Origin: Flavobacteriales bacterium UBA1993
Lineage (GTDB): Bacteria > Bacteroidota > Bacteroidia > Flavobacteriales_G > Salibacteraceae
Length of the DNA stretch: 64,000 nucleotides
NCBI GenBank assembly: GCA_002336485.1
Contig: DDCZ01000060.1
Location: 1 to 64,000 of the forward strand
Reading direction: 5' to 3'
Of the stretch, positions 32,614-41,547 are shown one piece after another. A program made the translations under genes and the position numbers. Below the pieces are notes generated by a model. It was not told the origin of the DNA. It searched no databases and was given only the letters and a program-made list of their open reading frames with translations. The number at the start of each line of letters is the position of its first letter. Position 1 is the first letter of the stretch.

Positions 32614-35259
32614 TTAGTTGATTGTGTAAATCACCTGATCAGATCCATTGCGCGCTGTAGATATTTGTGATGCATCAATTCCGCGCACTACCATTTGATC
32701 TCGCACACGGAGCAGCTCCGCATCTGAAATTAATCGAAGTTCCAATTCATTGCTGTCTCTGTCTTCCTTAGAAATTCGAATGGTGATTTGATTACCCGAT
32801 CGTGCGGCCACCTTTACATCTTCAAAAGCTGAATAATTTGCTCGAGATAATTCGTTCAAGTCGAATTCGAAGTAGCGCTTATCTTTTGTTGACTGCGTTG
32901 CCGATACGGGTGTTTCTACCTGTCCAAAAATGGCGTCATTTTCATACGACTTGGTCAATAAAATATCTTGCGAGGGAAGCACGGTAAATGCAAACACAAA
33001 GCGATTGGTTCTGTTAACAAGGACGTTTCGTTGTTGGCCGCTTAAGTAGATCTCATAGATATCAGATAACCCTTCGGCGTCTTCAACGGAGATAAAGTAG
33101 TTCTCATTCACCGTGTAGTTTTCGAACTCAAACTCACCATTCTCCTTGACTTCTGTGATTTGAATTACATTTTCCTTTTCATCAAGCAGCTTAAGTTTCA
33201 CTCCAGACTTGGGGAGTTTTTTATATTCAAATTTTCCACGAATTCGTGCGTTCTCACCTGACACGACAAAACCATTCTCGGTTTCTGTCCTCAAAGAGTA
33301 GAGTGTCATTGGCCTTTCCTGCGACAACTTTTTAAATGCAAAAACGCCTGCCCTATCGTCATTCAAATAAAACACAACATCCTGAGGGTTTTTAGCGAGG
33401 TATATCTCACTGGCTCCAAGTTCCAATTGTTGCTTTTCGTCCAATTGCAATGTATAATCGCCTTCAGGGATGGCATCTTCAAAAACAAACCGCCCCTCCG
33501 CATCTGTGATTGCTTTTTCCACAGTATTATCCTCATTGTCAATTAATGAAATAGTCGTGTTGATCAAGGGCAGTTTATCCAGCTTTAAATATCCACTCAT
33601 GGCAGAACTTGTGCGGGTTGGCAAGTATCCATACTTATCAAAGATGACCTGGCTTAAGTCTCGATCATGTTCCACAACTTTCGATATTCCCCGATTACTT
33701 CGCCCTCCGGATAGAGCACGAAATTCGAATAGGTGTTTATTGGTTTTTGAAACTACGATGTCTTCCCCGGCGTTATCATTGGTCAAGAAAATTTCATAGA
33801 CATCCACCAATCCTTGCGTTTCCTCGTCAACAGAAAGGAAGTAACTCTTTTCAAGCGCATTGGTTTTAAACTCGAAGTAACCATCTTCATCAGTTTCAAT
33901 TTCATCAATGACCTTGCTGTTTTCATCAACGATATTCAATTTCACTTTTTCCTTCAGTGTTCCGAACGTGGCAACTTTTCCTGAAATCGTCGTAGACCGA
34001 TCTACAATTGACCCTGCACCCGCAAGTCCTTCTAATTCATTTATTTCATTGATCTTTTTACCTGATAGCACTTTAAAGCCAAACAACCCGAGCTCTTCCT
34101 GATTCATGAAAACCATTTTCTCACCAAGGTCATTGGTTAGAAAAATATCTGCAGTACTCAGGTCCTGTCTCACACTGTCCTCAATAGCGATTTTGTAATC
34201 TCTGTCCGGGAGAAATGACTGAAGGTTAAAATAGCCTTCATCATTGGTTGTAACCGTTTGGATAACCCGGTCGTTTTCGTCAAGCAAGTTCAATCTGACA
34301 TTTAAAGCAGGTAGCTTTTCCATTCTAATGAACCCACTAGCAGACGGATGCGCAGTGAGTAACTCACCTGTAGACGGCGAGTAATCAATTTTGAATAAGC
34401 CACCTGAATTGTTCTGGCGATTGCTTACAAAGTAGGCCTCATCTTCGAGCAGATTTAGCGTGAAGTAGGCTTCAAATCCTTCCGAGTTAATATTTGGTCC
34501 AAGATTGATCGGTTTTGACCAGGATGCCCACGTGTAGTCTAAACGGACCGATACAAAAATGTCTGCATTGCCATAGCTCCCATGACCTTCACTCGCAAAG
34601 TAAAGATGCTTCCCATCGTCTGCCATGTATGGCGACATCTCAAATCCTGAAGTGTTAATACGGGCACCAAGGTGAATTGGATCACCCCATTTACCTTTTA
34701 TTTTTTGGACAACGTATAGATCCTCTTTACCAAAGGAAAACTCTCCCTTCATGGACAACAATATGTAGGATTCGTCTGCAGGAATAAAAAAACCGAAGAA
34801 TTCGCTCTGAAAGCTAATTTTCGGCATCTGAATCTCATGGTCTACGACGTATTCGCCGCCCTTTTGTTGATAGCATACAATTTTACTTTCCGGATCGTTA
34901 AAGCCTTCTTGATAGCGTAACACATAGATCAATTCTCCATGGGACTGACCGATAATCAAATCATTTAATTCTGTATTCAAAGATTTGGAATCATTGGTTG
35001 GCTTGCTCCAATTTCCGTTTACGCGCCTCGACTCCCAAACGTCATGACTACGCGCCGCACCAGTGTTTTCCGGATGTGAAATTTTCGTGACCCACATTTG
35101 ATCCCCAGCGGAACTTATATATGGATTTAAATTTTGGAATCCATCATTGAAATCATCTAACGGCTCTGGGTGACTAGTGTAATCCGAGGGGCGATACTGC
35201 GCGACCCCCTGCAAGGTGCAAAACAACAGTAATAATAATGTAGAGGCGGGTAGTCTCAA
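32614..35259 (-). CDS. Large secreted PD40 protein with four tandem carboxypeptidase-like repeats
   Basis: An 881-residue protein. Signal peptide ends LQGVAQ. Residues about 40-300 are a PD40-type propeller (YFASEGHGSYGNADIFVS, INLGPNINSEGFEAYFTLN). Four beta-sandwich repeats of roughly 110 residues occupy about 300-780. Units 1 and 3 share ...MEKLPALNVRLNLLDENDR / ...LDKLPLINTTISLIDNEDN; units 2 and 4 share DVYEIFLTN / DIYEIYLSG, giving an A-B-A-B order. Each unit holds a D-E/A-x-G-x-F turn (DEGYFNL, EDGYFEF, AEGRFVF, ENGEFEF). The final 100 residues are unlike the repeats and lack a recognisable OmpA motif. Probably periplasmic or outer-membrane scaffold; T9SS/PorE-like in flavour but unassigned. 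A near-perfect palindrome sits 47-68 nt upstream. Confidence 0.8.
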   Translation of the reverse strand: MRLPASTLLLLLFCTLQGVAQYRPSDYTSHPEPLDDFNDGFQNLNPYISSAGDQMWVTKISHPENTGAARSHDVWESRRVNGNWSKPTNDSKSLNTELNDLIIGQSHGELIYVLRYQEGFNDPESKIVCYQQKGGEYVVDHEIQMPKISFQSEFFGFFIPADESYILLSMKGEFSFGKEDLYVVQKIKGKWGDPIHLGARINTSGFEMSPYMADDGKHLYFASEGHGSYGNADIFVSVRLDYTWASWSKPINLGPNINSEGFEAYFTLNLLEDEAYFVSNRQNNSGGLFKIDYSPSTGELLTAHPSASGFIRMEKLPALNVRLNLLDENDRVIQTVTTNDEGYFNLQSFLPDRDYKIAIEDSVRQDLSTADIFLTNDLGEKMVFMNQEELGLFGFKVLSGKKINEINELEGLAGAGSIVDRSTTISGKVATFGTLKEKVKLNIVDENSKVIDEIETDEDGYFEFKTNALEKSYFLSVDEETQGLVDVYEIFLTNDNAGEDIVVSKTNKHLFEFRALSGGRSNRGISKVVEHDRDLSQVIFDKYGYLPTRTSSAMSGYLKLDKLPLINTTISLIDNEDNTVEKAITDAEGRFVFEDAIPEGDYTLQLDEKQQLELGASEIYLAKNPQDVVFYLNDDRAGVFAFKKLSQERPMTLYSLRTETENGFVVSGENARIRGKFEYKKLPKSGVKLKLLDEKENVIQITEVKENGEFEFENYTVNENYFISVEDAEGLSDIYEIYLSGQQRNVLVNRTNRFVFAFTVLPSQDILLTKSYENDAIFGQVETPVSATQSTKDKRYFEFDLNELSRANYSAFEDVKVAARSGNQITIRISKEDRDSNELELRLISDAELLRVRDQMVVRGIDASQISTARNGSDQVIYTIN

Positions 35260-35305
35260 GTTTGGTCAAATGAATTCGAAATAGGGTCGAATGAGGTCGG
35301 GCAAA

Positions 35306-35327
35306 TGTAACCCTTCGAAGCGTTACA
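35306..35327. promoter_or_regulatory. Near-perfect palindrome, operator candidate
   Basis: The arms TGTAACCCTTC and GAAGCGTTACA abut and match at 10 of 11 positions, a dyad typical of a homodimeric repressor or activator site. It lies 47-68 nt upstream of the start of the PD40 repeat protein on the minus strand, a normal operator distance. No dedicated regulator gene is adjacent. Confidence 0.45.
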
Positions 35328-35509
35328 TCTACCCTTGTCTGACAATTATCACCCGAGTGTCTATTAGAATTAGAAGTCAATTTATGCGGAGGTTTATTTC
35401 TATGACATAGACTTAACAACGTCGACTTCCTCTCAAAGAAGTGTTCTTCTTAGGTAACGTCATATATCCGCAGAAAGGCATCTCTGCAACACTATGCCAT
35501 TTAGGGCGC

Positions 35510-35541
35510 AAAAAAGCCTCCTGAAAAATCAGGAGGCTTTT
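35510..35541 (-). terminator. Intrinsic terminator of the TPR/SPOR gene
   Basis: On the minus strand AAAAGCCTCCTGA, a 4-nt loop, TCAGGAGGCTTTT and more T form a 13-bp perfect stem. It is 128 nt after the SPOR gene stop, so that transcript has a long 3' untranslated region. The hairpin is symmetric and could also act on the plus strand. Confidence 0.85.
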
Positions 35542-35668
35542 ATCGAAACTTAACCTAACAAAACCTAACCTTCTGCGTGAAAGTGAAATCAAGAAAGGCA
35601 TTCTGTCTGAGATGATTAAACAGCATCACGAATGCGGTTGGGTTGAATGAGTATATGGCAAGATCTGA

Positions 35669-37045
35669 CTAGAAGTCAGCCTTTTTCTTCTTGCCCTTTT
35701 CTTCTTCAGGAGCTTCCGCTGGTTTGTTCTGCTCAACGTAGTCCTTCGCTTCCTTCAATGATATTTTATTTCCCATGTTAAACGCCACGATAAACGCGTC
35801 GTCTATTCCCATTTCCTTTAGCTCGTCTCTATACTTAACGGCTGATTCATAATCTTTAAAGCTGCCCACGGTTAGTATAGTCAATCCATTTTGTTGATAC
35901 TCCCGTATGCCATCAATCTCCAGGTATTTACTCGCAACAGCACTAGGTACCAAGGCTGTGAAAGCCCCAACTTGTACCCGGAAATCGACTTTCCCACCCA
36001 TATGCCAGTTGATATTAGACTTTCCAATACCAAGAACCTCTTTGTTATAATCTGGCTGGTTTATATCAACAATAAACGCGTCTTTATAACCCGTCTCAAT
36101 CAATTTATCTTTCAGAGACTCAGCCTGCTTTCGATATGGAAAACGGCCAATTACATATCTGAAGATTCCATTCTCATCAACATAAACCTCTACGTTCTTT
36201 AAATCTGTAAAGTCTCGTGTTGGTTTCAAATCTATCAGAGCCGCCACTTGAACTCCATATTGCGACGTCAGCGTTGTATAATTGACATCTCTAGTTCTCA
36301 AGTTTTCCCAATCATCAAATGGAATTAGGCGTTCCTTGATTTTTGGCTCGATCCGTTCCTTTCTCACTTCGGCTAAAATTTCTTCGCCTTCTTTTTGTTC
36401 TGGAGTCAATTCAATAGGAGCTGGTTTCTCGTCTATCACCTCAACTGGCTTCTCCTCTATTGGAATTTCCTTTGGTTCCTCCTCAATCACTGGCTCTTCC
36501 ACTGGAACCTCTTCACTAACTTTCTCTTCTGCAACTTCTGCCACGAGTGGCTCTTCTTCTTGAACTTCCTCCTCTGGCCTTCCCAGGTTGCATTCTCTTA
36601 CCCACTTTTGACCATCAACTAAGTAGTATTCATCGTTGTAAGTATATACCTGATAGAACTTATTCAACGAACGCAATGCCTCTTCGCACTGACCATTTTT
36701 TGAATAGGCAATAGTCAAGTAGTAATAGACATACTCTGGCGCTCTCCGCTCTTTGCTAGAACCAGAAGCATAATCTGTGGCGTAAATTTTCGAAGCCGTT
36801 TCCAATAGCTCCACAGATTCTGGAATACTCACATCCACCTTCACATAGCATAACCCCAATAGATAATTTAGATTGGCATTGCCTGGATCGTTTTTCCAAA
36901 GCGTTTGTAAAATTGGAATTGCCTGGTTCAACTTATGATTCGCCAAATGCAGTTTGGCTTGATTGAAATTGTTGTTCGGCTTTTCTTGAGAGAAACCTGC
37001 GAATCCAATCAGGCTTAGCAAAGTTAGAACTGCGACTTTCTTCAT
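35669..37045 (-). CDS. TPR protein with C-terminal SPOR-like domains
   Basis: A 458-residue exported protein. The signal peptide ends at GFSQ. Residues about 25-155 are TPR-like (FNQAKLHLANHKLNQAIPILQTLWK, YLTIAYSKNGQCEEALRSLNKF). About 160-235 is a low-complexity Glu/Pro/Val linker of repeated EEPV/IEEEP units. Two SPOR-like halves follow: YGVQVAALIDLKP...YVIGRFPYRKQAESLKDKLIETGY and FRVQVGAFTALVP...ILTVGSFKDYESAVKYRDELKEMG. SPOR domains bind denuded peptidoglycan, mostly at the division site. A Lys-rich tail ends it. It probably spans the periplasm and binds septal glycan; partners unknown. A promoter candidate lies at 37066-37093. Confidence 0.85.
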   Translation of the reverse strand: MKKVAVLTLLSLIGFAGFSQEKPNNNFNQAKLHLANHKLNQAIPILQTLWKNDPGNANLNYLLGLCYVKVDVSIPESVELLETASKIYATDYASGSSKERRAPEYVYYYLTIAYSKNGQCEEALRSLNKFYQVYTYNDEYYLVDGQKWVRECNLGRPEEEVQEEEPLVAEVAEEKVSEEVPVEEPVIEEEPKEIPIEEKPVEVIDEKPAPIELTPEQKEGEEILAEVRKERIEPKIKERLIPFDDWENLRTRDVNYTTLTSQYGVQVAALIDLKPTRDFTDLKNVEVYVDENGIFRYVIGRFPYRKQAESLKDKLIETGYKDAFIVDINQPDYNKEVLGIGKSNINWHMGGKVDFRVQVGAFTALVPSAVASKYLEIDGIREYQQNGLTILTVGSFKDYESAVKYRDELKEMGIDDAFIVAFNMGNKISLKEAKDYVEQNKPAEAPEEEKGKKKKADF

Positions 37046-37065
37046 GTGGCTTATATTAACTAACC

Positions 37066-37093
37066 AAACTTAGATCAATGCGCTGCAGTGCAA
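37066..37093 (-). promoter_or_regulatory. Candidate promoter of the TPR/SPOR gene
   Basis: On the minus strand TTG (37093-37091), 17 nt spacing, then TAAGTTTG (37073-37066), matching the Bacteroidota TTG / TAnnTTTG promoter. The -7 box lies about 20 nt before the ATG, giving a short leader. Confidence 0.5.
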
Positions 37094-37135
37094 TTGCCAA
37101 GCGGGTATAGTTTTCGACACCCGCCTGTAAACAGG

Positions 37136-38110
37136 TTAAAGGTCAATATGTACGCTTAGTACTTTATGATCTGAATGCTCAGTATACAAGGCATCCGCCC
37201 TACCCACCTTGATATCCTTTGAGTGAAACAGGTAGTCAATACGAATGGGAAGTTTCACATATGTCGACTGCCAACCATTTCCCATTTCAGCCATTGAATC
37301 CTCGTATTCTCTTGCCGTAACGTTGTAAATCTTACTGTACGGTATCGCATTAAAATCACCTACAATGATGCTTTTATGTTTGTCTGAAAGTCGCTTAAGT
37401 AGCATTTTCACTTGGTTGAGTTGCCTCTTCTGCACCATAGTCATTGCTAATACGTCACTGCCTACATTCTGAAAGTTATAGCTTTCGAGCTGCACATTTG
37501 CGACGAATAATGACGTGCCATTAATGTCAAGATGATGTATCCAACCTTCACTGGTTTGGCTGATTTGATTATAAACCAATTCGGACTCCCGAATGGGAAA
37601 CTTCGCAAAAATGGCGGTGCCAAAAATGTTGTCCTTGTGTGGTTCGAAATGATATTCTGATAGTCCGATTTTCTTCGAAAATTGGGCGGCAACCACAGCC
37701 GTATTTGGCCATTTATAATACAAGCCAAATTCCTGTAACACCACGATATCCGGGTTTAGACCCTTAATTAACGCAGCAATTCCTCTGGCGTGGATGGTGT
37801 CATTTCCAAACTGCGCCACATTAATTGAAACAATATGTAGATCCGAGTGGTCACTAATTTGGATATCCATTTTTCCACCCAAAAAAACATAGGCTAATAG
37901 CAAACAAACAAAGGTCAGCGACCTATGACTTTGATATTGGTATCGAGATGCATGAACCATTAGAGATATCGCGCTTATGGATAATGCCAATAATGTGAAA
38001 GCCGATGCGAATTCACTAAGTATCAAGATTGGGAAATCGTCTAGGCTATTATATGCTATAAGACCAATTGGAGTTAATAGAATAACCGAAAAAGCCTTTG
38101 ACCACTTCAC
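37136..38110 (-). CDS. Membrane-anchored endonuclease/exonuclease/phosphatase family protein
   Basis: A 324-residue protein with two or three N-terminal transmembrane segments (AFSVILLTPIGLIAYNSL, FTLLALSISAISLMVHA, LTFVCLLLAYVFLGG) and a C-terminal EEP domain. EEP motifs are present: SINVAQFG, VLQEFGLYY, GDFNAIPYSKIY, RIDYLFHSKDIKV and SDHKVLSV, containing the metal-binding Glu, the catalytic Asp/Asn and the final His. EEP enzymes cleave phosphodiesters in nucleic acids, phosphoinositides or sphingomyelin; the substrate cannot be set from sequence, but the domain should face the periplasm. The start is 3 nt after yggS on the same strand, so cotranscribed. Confidence 0.85.
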   Translation of the reverse strand: MKWSKAFSVILLTPIGLIAYNSLDDFPILILSEFASAFTLLALSISAISLMVHASRYQYQSHRSLTFVCLLLAYVFLGGKMDIQISDHSDLHIVSINVAQFGNDTIHARGIAALIKGLNPDIVVLQEFGLYYKWPNTAVVAAQFSKKIGLSEYHFEPHKDNIFGTAIFAKFPIRESELVYNQISQTSEGWIHHLDINGTSLFVANVQLESYNFQNVGSDVLAMTMVQKRQLNQVKMLLKRLSDKHKSIIVGDFNAIPYSKIYNVTAREYEDSMAEMGNGWQSTYVKLPIRIDYLFHSKDIKVGRADALYTEHSDHKVLSVHIDL

Positions 38111-38113
38111 GAA

Positions 38114-38779
38114 CTAGTTATTGCGTGCGCCAAAAATGCCTGAACCAACGCGAATCATATTTGATCCAGCTGACAGAGCCAACGGGAAATCGCCACTCAT
38201 TCCCATACTCAAAAACTCCATTTTATGTGGCGCCTGGATGCTTCGCTTTAATCGAGAAAAGAGAAGTTGTAATTGGTCAAACTCTTGCCGTACAAGTTGG
38301 TCATCATTTGAATTGGATGCCATACCCATCAAACCAACAATGCGGACACCTTTTAATGAAATAAATTCTTCTAGACCAAGCAATCCATCAATTTCGTCCT
38401 CATCCAATCCATACTTCGTTTCTTCCTCAGAAATTTTTATTTGCAGGAGACAGTCAATTACTCTAGCTGATCCTATGGCCCTTTTGCTAATTTCCTTGAG
38501 AAGTTTCAGACTATCAACGCCATGAATGAGGTGGATAAATGGAGCGATATACTTTACCTTATTGGATTGAAGATGTCCTATAAAGTGCCAACGCATATCA
38601 TCTGGAAACAGGGGTTGTTTCTCACACATTTCTTGAACATGATTTTCTCCAAAGTCCCGTTGACCAAAATCATATGCCTCCCTAATATCCTCAACGGGTT
38701 TCCTTTTTGAGACTGCAACAAGAGTTACTCTTTCCTCTATTTGTGATTTAAATCCTTCCAGGTTTGTTGTGATCGACAT
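38114..38779 (-). CDS. yggS: YggS-family PLP-binding protein
   Basis: A 221-residue single-domain PLP protein with the alanine-racemase-like TIM barrel. The PLP lysine lies in LVAVSKRKP, the conserved FGENHVQE and WHFIGHLQSNK follow, then LSMGMSGDFPLAL and the C-terminal IRVGSGIFG. YggS proteins keep free pyridoxal phosphate and amino acid pools balanced and have no known catalytic substrate. ATG 38779 fits the family start; the frame to 38875 is discarded. It is the first gene of a pair with the EEP membrane protein. Confidence 0.95.
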   Translation of the reverse strand: MSITTNLEGFKSQIEERVTLVAVSKRKPVEDIREAYDFGQRDFGENHVQEMCEKQPLFPDDMRWHFIGHLQSNKVKYIAPFIHLIHGVDSLKLLKEISKRAIGSARVIDCLLQIKISEEETKYGLDEDEIDGLLGLEEFISLKGVRIVGLMGMASNSNDDQLVRQEFDQLQLLFSRLKRSIQAPHKMEFLSMGMSGDFPLALSAGSNMIRVGSGIFGARNN

Positions 38780-38884
38780 GTTACAAAGATCAAAAAACAA
38801 GCGGCATTTTATGGAATAGGTCACATTGGTGTAAAGCAATAATTTCTGAACCAGACACGTTTTTACACTGCACAAAGCCAGATT

Positions 38885-39322
38885 ATGATACGTATACTAT
38901 TGACTCTTATCGTTTTTGGCACCCCTTTTCTTAAAGCTCACAGCCAGAGGTCATCTCTCGACACCTTGTATTTTCCACCCGGAATTTCATCGCTTAATTA
39001 TGATGCGCTTCTTAAACTGAATGACAATGCGATATCCAGGGAATCAAGTTTTCAGGAATCCGAGTTATTTATCGCCTGTGACACTGGACTCACTTCGAAT
39101 TTTGACCAGCGGATTGGACTGAGACGGGCGCTTACAGCCCGCTCTTATTTGATGGCGCTAGGGTTCGACTCCACTAACATTACAATCTCATTTTCGATTG
39201 CTAACCAAGATGGACATTTCATAAAATGTTTAGATCTCGATTCCACGAACTATGGTAAAATGAAAAGACCATACTCTGAGGCCTCAGAAATTTCATTTGT
39301 AGGAGAGGAAATTCAACGATAA
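38885..39322 (+). CDS. Small secreted protein with OmpA-like C-terminal fold
   Basis: A 145-residue protein with a signal peptide (MIRILLTLIVFGTPFLKAHSQ). The body resembles a reduced OmpA-like domain: DTLYFPPGISSLNYDALLKLND at the start, then QRIGLRRALTARSYLMALGFDSTNITISF, which matches the LS..RA.AV..YL...GI...RI. helix-strand of OmpA. The peptidoglycan-binding Asp and Arg positions are not clear, so binding is uncertain. It lies on its own between divergent yggS and the convergent LytTR gene. Low similarity to anything named. Confidence 0.6.
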   Translation: MIRILLTLIVFGTPFLKAHSQRSSLDTLYFPPGISSLNYDALLKLNDNAISRESSFQESELFIACDTGLTSNFDQRIGLRRALTARSYLMALGFDSTNITISFSIANQDGHFIKCLDLDSTNYGKMKRPYSEASEISFVGEEIQR

Positions 39323-39340
39323 TTTGAATAAAATTAGGGC

Positions 39341-39367
39341 AAAAAAAAACCGGCCAAGAAGGCCGGT
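39341..39367 (-). terminator. Intrinsic terminator downstream of the LytTR gene
   Basis: On the minus strand the 7-bp perfect stem ACCGGCC / GGCCGGT with a 5-nt loop is followed by nine T. It lies about 160 nt after the response regulator stop. On the plus strand no U-tract follows, so it serves minus-strand transcripts. Confidence 0.88.
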
Positions 39368-39525
39368 TAGCGATATAAAATCGCCATGCTACGGATTGAG
39401 GTCTATGATTATCGACGCTGTGGTCGTTAACTGCTTTTTGTTGACACGAATATAAAGCACAACAAATCCGGCCATTCACTTTCAGCCCTTATTGTTGTGA
39501 ATGAATCATATCTGTATGTGAATAG

Positions 39526-40218
39526 CTACTTTATATCCAAAATTCGACGGACCTCCGTCTTGTAGGATCTAGAAATCGGAATATTTACCTCTCCTATTTT
39601 CAGGGATGATCTACTTATTGAATCAATTTTTCGCTTATTGACCGCGTAGGATCGATGCACTCTTAGGAACACATCTTCAGGCAATTTCTCTAGCGCCGCA
39701 GAAAGCGTTTGTCTGCTGACAACCTTTTTGTCCGTGGTGTACACCTCAATATAAATGTTGTCCGCCTTTATGTACAGGATGTCTTCGTGATCAAGGAGCT
39801 GCGCCTTGTGTCCATCCTTTATGCTTACAGTACTATCCTCAGCCTTGTTTGAATGCATCAATGACATTTCCAACCCTGTATAAATGTCCTCTTCCGTAAA
39901 GGGTTTTAATACATAGGCACCAGGCATTGTCTTTTTGGCTTTATCTAGTGTGTATTTATCTGCGTATGATGTTAGAAACATGAATGGAATTTTCTCTACC
40001 CTACACTCCTCAGCTAATTCAATTCCCTCTATTCCTCCTTCGAGATTAACATCCAATATTGCGAAATTGAAACCGCCTCTTTGAATGAGACTTCTTGCCT
40101 TGCTTTTGTTATGTGCGGTGCCCACAACCGTGTGACCAAGATCTTCAAGTGTGAGTTTGAGCATCTCAGAGATGACCCCCTCATCTTCGACAATAATTAT
40201 CTTGAGTTTATCTTCCAT
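39526..40218 (-). CDS. LytTR-family response regulator
   Basis: A 230-residue response regulator: receiver domain 1-125 with the acidic pair in IIVEDEG, the phosphoacceptor in FAILDVNL and Lys in VLKPFTEEDI; LytTR DNA-binding domain about 135-230 (VSIKDGHKAQLLDHEDILYIKADNIYIEVYT... FLRVHRSYAVNKRKID). LytTR proteins bind direct repeats in DNA and control envelope and virulence functions. Neither a LytS-like kinase nor a 7TM kinase is adjacent, so it is an orphan here. It follows DUF1015 by 60 nt on the same strand and ends before a terminator. Confidence 0.94.
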   Translation of the reverse strand: MEDKLKIIIVEDEGVISEMLKLTLEDLGHTVVGTAHNKSKARSLIQRGGFNFAILDVNLEGGIEGIELAEECRVEKIPFMFLTSYADKYTLDKAKKTMPGAYVLKPFTEEDIYTGLEMSLMHSNKAEDSTVSIKDGHKAQLLDHEDILYIKADNIYIEVYTTDKKVVSRQTLSAALEKLPEDVFLRVHRSYAVNKRKIDSISRSSLKIGEVNIPISRSYKTEVRRILDIK

Positions 40219-40278
40219 AAAGCATTCAGCAAGATGAGAAAATTAGAACATTTCTCCCTTACAATGTCAAATGCACTC

Positions 40279-41523
40279 CTAAAGTTCGTGTACGAACAAA
40301 CCGCTGCGCAGTTTTGGCTCAAACCAAGTCACCTTTGGTGGCATTATTAGATCGGCGTCGCTGATATCAATAAGCTGTTTCATTGACACTGGATGCATTG
40401 CAAACGCTACTTTCATTTCACCTGAATTAACGCGTTTTTCAAGCTCGCCCAATCCACGGATTCCACCTACAAAGTCAATTCGCTTATCTCTTCTTAAATC
40501 TACGATGTCAAATAAGGGCTCCAGCACTTGTTTAGACAGAATGGTCACATCCAACACTCCAACAGGATCGTTGTCATCGTATGTATCTGACTTAGCCGTG
40601 AGTTTATACCACTTACTTCCAAGGTACATTCCTATCGTATGCAATGCCTCTGGTCGATACTGACCTGACATCTCTTCGATTAGAAAGCTGGTATCTAATT
40701 TTGATATTAATTCACCCTCAGAAAGGCCATTCAGATCTTTAACTACTCGGTTGTAATCAATAATTTTCAACTGGTTATCTGGAAACACTACCGCCATAAA
40801 GTAGTTGTATCGATTGCCATCAGTTCTCGAACCTCCGGCCTTTTCCCTAAATTCTTGACCGACAAGCGCACCAGCGGCAGTTCTATGGTGTCCGTCTGCG
40901 ACATAAATTGAAGGAACATCTGCTGCAAAATATGTTTCGATCGAGTTGATGTGGTCGTCAGCGCTTACAACCCAGAGTGTGTGTTGAATGCCATCATCCG
41001 TTATAACATCATAAGTCGGAGCTGCAAGTTTTACCTCTTCTACCAGCGTGTCAATTTGCTTGACGTGTGGATAAGAGAAAAAAACGGGTTCTGCATTTAT
41101 CTTTCCGTATCGCACGTGATTCTTTCGATCCTCTTCCTTATCTGGCCGAGTTAGCTCATGTTTTTTGATATTGTTTTCAAAATAATCATCAATCGCACAG
41201 CACCCAACGAGTCCTGTTTGTTTGTGACCATCCATTATCAACTGATAGACATAGAAACACTCCTTTGACTCTTCCAATAGAACACCACTATCCTTGAGCC
41301 TTTCATAGTTCTCTCGTCCCTTTTTGTATACCGACTCATCGTACGGGTTATGCGCATCATCAAAGTCAATTTCTGGTTTTATCACATGATAAAAACTATC
41401 CGGATTGCCGGCGGAATCCGCTTTTGCTTCGCTGCGGTTTAACACATCGTATGGTCTACATGCAACATTTTTAACCTTATCTACTTGTGGTCTTGTTGCC
41501 TTAAATGGTTTGAAAATGCTCAT
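40279..41523 (-). CDS. DUF1015 family protein (serine-cluster associated)
   Basis: A 414-residue protein beginning MSIFKPFKATRPQVDKVKNVACRPYDVLNRSEA, the standard DUF1015 N-terminus. Inside are YVYQLIMDGHKQTGLVGC, the strongly conserved YVADGHHRTAAGALVG and YNYFMAVVFPDNQL. The ADGHHR motif resembles a metal or nucleotide site. The gene regularly follows serC-serA in Bacteroidota and some other phyla, suggesting a link to serine metabolism (a proposed serine kinase-like role has been discussed for related proteins), but no reaction can be assigned from this sequence. It is 24 nt after serA and is the last gene of the operon. Confidence 0.9.
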   Translation of the reverse strand: MSIFKPFKATRPQVDKVKNVACRPYDVLNRSEAKADSAGNPDSFYHVIKPEIDFDDAHNPYDESVYKKGRENYERLKDSGVLLEESKECFYVYQLIMDGHKQTGLVGCCAIDDYFENNIKKHELTRPDKEEDRKNHVRYGKINAEPVFFSYPHVKQIDTLVEEVKLAAPTYDVITDDGIQHTLWVVSADDHINSIETYFAADVPSIYVADGHHRTAAGALVGQEFREKAGGSRTDGNRYNYFMAVVFPDNQLKIIDYNRVVKDLNGLSEGELISKLDTSFLIEEMSGQYRPEALHTIGMYLGSKWYKLTAKSDTYDDNDPVGVLDVTILSKQVLEPLFDIVDLRRDKRIDFVGGIRGLGELEKRVNSGEMKVAFAMHPVSMKQLIDISDADLIMPPKVTWFEPKLRSGLFVHEL

Positions 41524-41547
41524 AATAAAGTGCTTTTGGGTTCTATT

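Larger units (their letters stand above)
35260..35668. other. 409-nt intergenic region: palindrome, terminator, no gene
   Basis: This region separates the PD40 repeat protein from the TPR/SPOR gene, both on the minus strand. It holds the palindrome at 35306-35327, the terminator at 35510-35541 and an A/C-rich tract at 35547-35570 similar to one inside the small-RNA candidate near 2.85 kb. Short frames here have no start context, codon bias or homology that I recognise. I see no convincing promoter for the PD40 gene. Confidence 0.6.

Noticed and set aside
39219..39479. Minus-strand 86-codon frame between the small OmpA-like gene and the LytTR gene
   Set aside because: It overlaps the terminator and the end of the plus-strand gene. 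No start context or homology.
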